Shown here: positions 58,880-64,000 of the stretch, piece by piece
How positions within the stretch are numbered: the stretch's first letter is position 1
Layout of the letters: every line of letters begins with the position of its first letter
DNA from: Verrucomicrobiota bacterium
GTDB taxonomy: Bacteria; Verrucomicrobiota; Verrucomicrobiia; Opitutales; Opitutaceae
Direction of reading: 5' to 3'
DNA length: 64,000 bases
Assembly (NCBI GenBank): GCA_016235555.1
Contig: JACRKC010000083.1
Location: 186,001 to 250,000, forward strand
Made by a program: the position numbers and the translations under genes
Notes under the pieces: model-generated
The model's database searches: none
What the model was told of the DNA's origin: nothing
Seen by the model: the letters and a program-made list of their open reading frames with translations, nothing else

Positions 58880-59674
58880 TCAATACCGCCGCGACAAACC
58901 GACGAAGAGCCCGAGATCCGGCGCCGCCCGCGAGATGCCGAGGTTCACGCCCGCATCGAACTGCGTGTTGGCATCCGTCTTGTAGGTGACGCCCAGGTTG
59001 AAGGTCGCGGCGTGCGGCCCGTCCCCGGTGTCCGACGTCAGCTCCAGAAACCCGCCGGACTTCTCCGTCAGGTCGTGCGCAAAGGTGATCGTGTTGACCC
59101 ACGCCGCGCGGTAGCGACCGCTCGCGACGAACCGGCGCTCGACGCGGGTCATCGCAGCGCCTTCCCAGCCGCCGCCGACGTCATAGGCCACCGGGAAGAC
59201 GATCGCCGCCTCCCATTTGTCGTTACCCAGCCCCGCGGCGGCCGTCGGAATCTTCACATCCACAAAGACGCCGCCAGCCGTCGGCCCGCCGTCGTTGCCC
59301 CAGAAATTTTTCTTCAACCGCAGCACGGTGTCGCCGATCCCGCGCAGCGTGGTGGCGGGGCCGGTGCGCGGTTTTTCCTCCGTCCGGAGGTGCGGGGAGA
59401 AAAACACCCCGGCCTCCAGGTCCGGCGTCAGGCCGAAGCGCAGGTTGAACGGCGCCACATCCCATTCGGTCGTGGTCACGCCATCCGCCTTGTCGCGCGT
59501 GAAACCGAGGCCGTGCATCTCCAACTGCACGTGGCCCGCGTCGACCGTGAAGGGACTTTCCGTCGCATCCGGCCGGTCCGTGGACAGTTCGCGGAGTTTG
59601 GCCCCGCTACCCTGCGCGCAGAGCGCAACCGGGGTCAGAAGGAGCGTGGTGCTGAAGATAAGGGTGTGTCGCAT
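58880..59674 (-). CDS. Outer-membrane transporter-like protein (MetA_phenol_deg type)
   Basis: 264 residues with a signal peptide (LIFSTTLLLTPVALCAQ) and the opening LSTDRPDATESPFTVDAGHVQLEM, the signature of the PF13557-type beta-barrel family, ending in GLFVGLSRRY with a terminal aromatic residue. Such proteins are found in aromatic or heavy-metal resistance loci; function is unknown. Confidence 0.8.
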   Translation of the reverse strand: MRHTLIFSTTLLLTPVALCAQGSGAKLRELSTDRPDATESPFTVDAGHVQLEMHGLGFTRDKADGVTTTEWDVAPFNLRFGLTPDLEAGVFFSPHLRTEEKPRTGPATTLRGIGDTVLRLKKNFWGNDGGPTAGGVFVDVKIPTAAAGLGNDKWEAAIVFPVAYDVGGGWEGAAMTRVERRFVASGRYRAAWVNTITFAHDLTEKSGGFLELTSDTGDGPHAATFNLGVTYKTDANTQFDAGVNLGISRAAPDLGLFVGLSRRY

Positions 59675-59747
59675 GGTTTGGAGTATCGGAGCATCGCTCC
59701 ATTTTCTTGATCAATTGTGAGGCACGACCACGAAGCCGTTCCGGGAT

Positions 59748-60296
59748 TCACTCCTCCGTCGGCCGCGTCAGCATGGCCCGCACGAGGAGCACGGCCACCG
59801 CGAGCGTGGCGAGCGCCACGGCGGCGGACGCCGGCATGGCCAGCCACTTGAGCGACTCCTTTGCGGGGCCGGTGCCACCCAACCCCGGGGCGCGAAACCC
59901 CGCCCACATCCAATAGATCGAGTAACCCAAGCCACCCGCCCCGAGCGCGATCCCGATGACGCGGGTCATCAGCGGCGACGCACCGAGCAGTGCGACCAGT
60001 AGTGTCAGCACCACCGCGGTGGCGCCCAAGCCGCCGGCGTGCAGGTGGGCACGCTTCATATAGGTCCACGCCCGCTCGAGCACGAGTTTCACGGCCGCGT
60101 CGTCGCCCTTGTAGGTGGTCGCCCGCACCGCCTCGGCCGAGGCCTTGAGCCGCGCCTTGATCGCATCCTCGTTCACGCCAAACCCCACCCCCAGGCCGAA
60201 ACCGTAAAGCAGGGTGAGCACGCCAAGCAGCAAACCGGACAACGCCGGTCGCAGCCGCGCGGAAAAAAGATCCGAAGTCGAGGGGGCCGGGGTCAT
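59748..60296 (-). CDS. Hypothetical integral membrane protein
   Basis: 182 residues from ATG 60296 with four to five membrane helices (LSGLLLGVLTLLYGFGLGVG; GGLGATAVVLTLLVALLG; IGIALGAGGLGYSIYWMW; AAVALATLAVAVLLVRAML) and a long periplasmic loop rich in Lys/Asp that has MKRAHLHAGGLG. No family recognised; membrane-bound. Confidence 0.7.
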   Translation of the reverse strand: MTPAPSTSDLFSARLRPALSGLLLGVLTLLYGFGLGVGFGVNEDAIKARLKASAEAVRATTYKGDDAAVKLVLERAWTYMKRAHLHAGGLGATAVVLTLLVALLGASPLMTRVIGIALGAGGLGYSIYWMWAGFRAPGLGGTGPAKESLKWLAMPASAAVALATLAVAVLLVRAMLTRPTEE

Positions 60297-60524
60297 GGGT
60301 GGGACCGAGCAAAGGTCACGACGCGCAGCGCGCAAGCGGGATCACGCCCGCGGGCGGAATTATCCCGGACGCGAGGGGGGAAAGTGAGGCGCATTCAACC
60401 CGGGGACTTCCACCACCGCAGCGAAAGCCATGATCCACGCTTTCGGCCAGCCAGCGTCGGGCGACCCGACCGGCCGTTTTCGGCCTTCCGCTCCGCGGCG
60501 ACTTCGTTTGCACTGGCCGTCCCC

Positions 60525-63239
60525 ATGACCTTCGCGTGTCTCGCTCGCTCGTGGTGCCCCGCTGCGTGGTGGTTCGCAACCGCCGCGTCCGCCCTCGTGC
60601 TCACCGCTGCCGAACCCACCCCGAAAAAGCAACGCGCCCGCCCCGCGCCCTCGCCGGCCGAAACGCCGGCGGATTCTCCGCGCGCCGCCTGGGTCGAGCC
60701 GGACTTTCCGTTTTTCTCCAGCGTGCTCGACGCGCGCAAGGCCGGCGCCAACCTGCCGCCGAACAACCTCACGCCGCGCGGCCTCATCCTCAACCTCGGC
60801 CGCGGCTGCTGGGCCTGTTTCGATCCGGATCTGCTGCGCGTCGCCGCCGTGTGGCGCGGCGCCGGCGTCACGCCCACCGCGCTCGCGCCCGGTTCGTATC
60901 ACGACGTCTCGCGCAAGACCCCCGGCGGCCAGACCGGCCTGCCCACACCCAGCGGCACCGTGTGGCTCGCCTCCGGGATTTATCCCGGCTGGCAGGCCGG
61001 CGACGTGCTCTCGCTCGACGATCCGCGCGAGCCCGCGCCGAGCCCGGAGGAAGTCGGCCGCGGGCCGCTGCCCGAGGCCATGGGACGCTTCAACGCCCTG
61101 CGTTTCGTGCGCGACGGCGTCGTGCTCGAATACACGGTGGCCGGCGCGGCGATTCGCGAGTGGTGGACCGTTTCGACCAGCAACGACCAGCCCGTGATCG
61201 AGCGCCACCTCGAGATCGGCGCCTCGCGCGCACCGTTGCGCCTCGTGCTCGGCGGGAAAAATTCCGCGACCACCATCATGCTCGGCGAAAAACCCGGCGC
61301 GCCCCGCCTCGTCTCGCTCACCGAGGAAAAATCCGCCTGGACCATCCGCATCGCCCCGCACGACTCGCCGCTCGCCCTCGCGGTGGCGTTTTCGATGGCC
61401 GGCACCCTCGCCGCCCCGGTTCCGCGCGCGATCCCGGCCGCGCTGCCCGCTCCGCGCTGGCCGCAGGAGGTCACCACGACCGCGAAACTCTCCACCGCCG
61501 CCGACGCCTACGTCGTCGATCATTTCACGCTGCCCGAGCCGAATCCGTGGCGCCGCGGCATGCGCCCGGCCGACATCCAGTTCCTCGCCGACGGCACCGG
61601 CGTCGTCACCACGCTCGACGGCGACATCTGGCTCGTGCGCGGACTCGACGATTCCGCGGGTCGCCCGCGTTGGCGGCGTTTCGCCTCGGGCCTGCACGAG
61701 CCGATGACCGTCGCCATCCGCGACAACGAGATCTTCGCCTTCGACAAGAACGGCATCTGGCGCCTCCGCGACACCGATGGCAACGGCGAGGCCGACGTCC
61801 ACGAGTTGTTCGCCAATTGCTTCGCGCAGACGGCCGACATGCGCGAATTTCCCTCGCAGATCCGTCTCGCGCCGCGCGGCGAATTCGTGATCGCGAAGGG
61901 CGGCCAGCAGGCCACCACGCTCGGCAAACACAACGGCTCCGTGCTCCGCATCTCCGCCGACGGGCGCCGCTCCGAGGTGCTCGGCTGGGGCTTCCGCCAG
62001 CCCAACCTCGGCGTCAACCTCCGCACCGGCCTCGTCACGGCCAGCGACCAGCAGGGCCAATACATCCCGTCCACGCCGCTGCACATCGTGCGCGACCGCC
62101 AGTTCTACGGTTTCCTCGCGCCGTTTCAGGAAAAGGAAAAATACCCCGCGCCGCCCGCCGAGCCGCTCACGTGGATTCCGCATCCGGTCAACACCTCCGC
62201 CCTCTCGCAAACGTGGCTCTTCGACGCGAAGATGGGCCCGCTCAACGACGCGCTCGTCCACATCGGTTTCAACCAGCCCGAGGTCTTCCGCGTGATCTTC
62301 AACGATCGCACGCCGCGGCCGCAGGCGTCGGTCGTGAGCATCACGCACGCCTTCGAATTCACGCCGCTCAACGGCGGCGTGCACCCGCGCGACGGCCAGC
62401 TCTACATCGCCGGTTTCCAGGTGCTCGGCTGGGGCAACGTGCTGAGCGTCCCCGCCGGCCTCGGCCGCGTGCGCTACACCGGCGCGCCCGTCACGCTCCC
62501 GCGCGAAATCGTGCCGACCGACCGCGGCGTGTTGCTCAAGTTCGACGTCGCGCTCGACACGAAAAAAGCCGGCGACCCCGCGAGCTACTCCGCGCAGACG
62601 TGGGCCTACCAGCGCACCTACAAATACGGTTCGCCGCAGTTCAAGGCCGACGGCACGCCCGGCCAGGATTCGCTCGTGCCCAGCGCCGCCTACGTCTCGC
62701 GCGACCGCCGCGCCGTGTTCGTCGCCATCCCGGGCATGAAACCCGTGATGCAGTTGCGCATCGGCTGGTCGCTCGCGACCGCCGCCGGCCGCGCGTTCGC
62801 CGACAACGCCTACACCACGCCCCACGCGCTCGCGAAATTCGATCCGCACGCCGAGGGCTTCGGCGACATCGCCGTCGATCTCACACCGCGCACCGCCGCG
62901 CCGATCGCGGCCGCCGCACCCCCGAGCGCCGAGGAAGGTCAGCGGCTCGCGCAGATGTTCGCGTGCGTCGCGTGCCACTTCCCCGCTGCCAACGCCATCG
63001 CCGACCGCGCCGGCCCGACGTGGAAAGGTCTCGCCGGCACCCAGCGCAAAGTCTTCGTCGACGGCCAGCCCACCACCGTCACCGCCGACGCCGCCTACCT
63101 CCGCGAATCGATCCTCAACGCCTCCGCGAAAATCGCCGCCGGCTACGAAAAGGGCGAATTCGCGATGCCGAGCTTCGCCGGCGTGCTCAACGAATCGCAG
63201 GTCGAGTCGCTCGTGCTCTATCTTCAGACCCTGAGGTAG
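60525..63239 (+). CDS. Exported cytochrome c protein, DUF6797-like with beta-propeller
   Basis: 904 residues from ATG 60525; the frame continues upstream to 60039 but a signal peptide starts here (AWWFATAASALVLTAA). Residues 45-300 resemble DUF6797, 300-720 a PQQ/NHL-like beta-propeller region (DIQFLADGTGVVTTLDGDIW; IRLAPRGEFVIAKGG), and the C-terminus a cytochrome c domain with ACVACHF and an axial Met near FAMPSF. Periplasmic redox enzyme of unknown substrate, a Verrucomicrobia/Planctomycetes speciality. Confidence 0.85.
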   Translation: MTFACLARSWCPAAWWFATAASALVLTAAEPTPKKQRARPAPSPAETPADSPRAAWVEPDFPFFSSVLDARKAGANLPPNNLTPRGLILNLGRGCWACFDPDLLRVAAVWRGAGVTPTALAPGSYHDVSRKTPGGQTGLPTPSGTVWLASGIYPGWQAGDVLSLDDPREPAPSPEEVGRGPLPEAMGRFNALRFVRDGVVLEYTVAGAAIREWWTVSTSNDQPVIERHLEIGASRAPLRLVLGGKNSATTIMLGEKPGAPRLVSLTEEKSAWTIRIAPHDSPLALAVAFSMAGTLAAPVPRAIPAALPAPRWPQEVTTTAKLSTAADAYVVDHFTLPEPNPWRRGMRPADIQFLADGTGVVTTLDGDIWLVRGLDDSAGRPRWRRFASGLHEPMTVAIRDNEIFAFDKNGIWRLRDTDGNGEADVHELFANCFAQTADMREFPSQIRLAPRGEFVIAKGGQQATTLGKHNGSVLRISADGRRSEVLGWGFRQPNLGVNLRTGLVTASDQQGQYIPSTPLHIVRDRQFYGFLAPFQEKEKYPAPPAEPLTWIPHPVNTSALSQTWLFDAKMGPLNDALVHIGFNQPEVFRVIFNDRTPRPQASVVSITHAFEFTPLNGGVHPRDGQLYIAGFQVLGWGNVLSVPAGLGRVRYTGAPVTLPREIVPTDRGVLLKFDVALDTKKAGDPASYSAQTWAYQRTYKYGSPQFKADGTPGQDSLVPSAAYVSRDRRAVFVAIPGMKPVMQLRIGWSLATAAGRAFADNAYTTPHALAKFDPHAEGFGDIAVDLTPRTAAPIAAAAPPSAEEGQRLAQMFACVACHFPAANAIADRAGPTWKGLAGTQRKVFVDGQPTTVTADAAYLRESILNASAKIAAGYEKGEFAMPSFAGVLNESQVESLVLYLQTLR

Positions 63240-63273
63240 GCCGGCCTTCAGGGGGGCGCGTCCCCGGTTTTCA

Positions 63274-64000
63274 TCACTCCGCCATCGCCTCGCCGGCGAG
63301 GTGGCCGGTGGTCCACGCCGCCTGGAAATTGAAGCCGCCGGTCACCCCGTCGAGGTCCAGCACCTCGCCCGCAAAATACAGGCCGGGACACATCCGGCTC
63401 TCCATCGTGCGAAAGTCCACCTCGCTCAACCGCACGCCGCCGCACGTGACGAACTCGTCCTTGAACAGGCTCTTCCCCACGACTTTGAACTCCGCCGCCG
63501 TGAACTGGGTCGCGAGCGTGTTGAGCGCGGCGTTGCCGACTTGCGCCCAGGGTGTCGTGGCCGCGACGCCCGCCGCCGTCACGAGCCGCTCCCACAACCG
63601 CTGCGGCAGCGGCAGCGGGCTCCACGTCGTGATCTGCTTCTTCGGATTTTTTTCCCGCACCGTCGTGAGTTCGCGCACCAGCGAGTCGCGCGTGTGCCCG
63701 CCCGTCCAGTTCACCAGCAGCGGAAACTCATAGTTCGCCGCCGCCAGCTCGCGCGCGCCCCAGGCCGAGAGCTTCAGGACCGCGGGCCCGCTCAGGCCCC
63801 AGTGCGTGATCAGCAACGGGCCGCCCTCCCTGAGCTTCGTGCCCCGCACGTTCACCGCGGCGTTTTCGACGGCCACGCCGGAAAGTCCGATCAGCCGTGC
63901 ATCGTCGATGTGAAAGGTGAAGAGCGACGGCACCAGCGGCTCGATCGTGTGGCCGAGCTTCTCCGCGATCGCGAAGCCGGCGCTCGCGCGATTGCCGCCG
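63274..64000 (-). CDS. HI0933-like flavoprotein (partial)
   Basis: The frame runs through the right edge, so the N-terminus is missing (about 242 residues visible, beginning GNRASAGFAIAEKLG). Motifs of the NAD(P)/FAD-dependent HI0933/YhiN/BaiN family: EPLVPSLFTFH, LLITHWGLSGPAVLKLS, the EFVTCGGVRLSEVD stretch and PGLYFAGEVLDLDGVTGGFN, an FAD site near the end. Oxidoreductase of unknown substrate. Confidence 0.9.
   Translation of the reverse strand, partial: GGNRASAGFAIAEKLGHTIEPLVPSLFTFHIDDARLIGLSGVAVENAAVNVRGTKLREGGPLLITHWGLSGPAVLKLSAWGARELAAANYEFPLLVNWTGGHTRDSLVRELTTVREKNPKKQITTWSPLPLPQRLWERLVTAAGVAATTPWAQVGNAALNTLATQFTAAEFKVVGKSLFKDEFVTCGGVRLSEVDFRTMESRMCPGLYFAGEVLDLDGVTGGFNFQAAWTTGHLAGEAMAE

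Noticed and set aside
60360-62978. A minus-strand frame of about 870 codons opposite the cytochrome c gene
   Set aside because: Antisense shadow in GC-rich DNA, no motif, composition biased to Arg/Gly/Ala/Val.
1-64000. CRISPR array
   Set aside because: No regularly spaced repeats of CRISPR size were seen; short repeats found are paired sites or palindromes.

Overview
The window joins a mosaic of mobile DNA (about 1-40172) to a stretch of host chromosome (about 40173-64000). The host is most likely a high-GC Verrucomicrobiota of the Opitutaceae type. This rests on the chromosomal half: delta-60-repeat/Ig surface proteins, a short NagA with NagB, a 3-keto-disaccharide hydrolase-type (DUF1080) protein, a carboxypeptidase-regulatory/TonB receptor, a DUF6797-like cytochrome c protein and many intergenic palindromes. 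That is an inference from gene families, not a phylogeny.

Region A (1-8349) is a defence-type island. It holds a QueC/QatC-like gene that runs off the left edge with an unknown partner, an HTH antitoxin with a PIN toxin, a LysR-type regulator with a small coupled ORF and, divergent from it, a five-gene ubiquitin-like conjugation operon: a ubiquitin-like protein, an E2-like protein, a JAB-E1 fusion, a protein with an intact APH/choline-kinase-like catalytic core, and a CPCGCG-motif (DUF6527-like) protein. The kinase-like gene appears to start at a TTG that overlaps the E1 stop codon, which the simple ATG frame misses. This operon is the best candidate for an underdescribed system here.

Region B (8325-40172) is an integrative and conjugative element bounded by a 25-bp direct repeat equal to a tRNA 3' end. 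Left to right it has RadC, a GGCT-like protein, a recombinase/ParB/ParB module preceded by a zinc-ribbon gene broken by an A8 frameshift, small accessory genes, a VirD4/TraD coupling protein, a MobF relaxase-helicase and a VirB/Trb secretion operon (B2, B3, B4, B5/TrbJ, TrbK-like, B6, B8, B9, B10). No VirB11 is visible; a ClpB-like AAA+ ATPase and a response regulator without its phospho-acceptor Asp close the operon. A two-gene AlbA_2/Schlafen-like cargo and the tyrosine integrase sit at the right end. Neither att copy is a complete tRNA, and paired short direct repeats flank both junctions, so several elements have probably used the same tRNA gene in tandem; the intact tRNA should lie left of the window.

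Region C (40173-64000) is ordinary chromosome: a large surface protein, a nucleotidyltransferase-GHMP kinase fusion, an ABC ATPase plus a TolC protein, an amino-sugar set (nagA, Gfo/Idh/MocA oxidoreductase, nagB), a membrane-TPR protein, a DUF1080 protein, a TonB receptor, nicotinate phosphoribosyltransferase with a perfect palindrome touching its start codon, an outer-membrane protein, a cobalt/membrane-type hypothetical, a cytochrome c protein and a partial HI0933-type flavoprotein. It carries at least two dispersed palindromic repeat families. No intact tRNA, rRNA or CRISPR array was seen.
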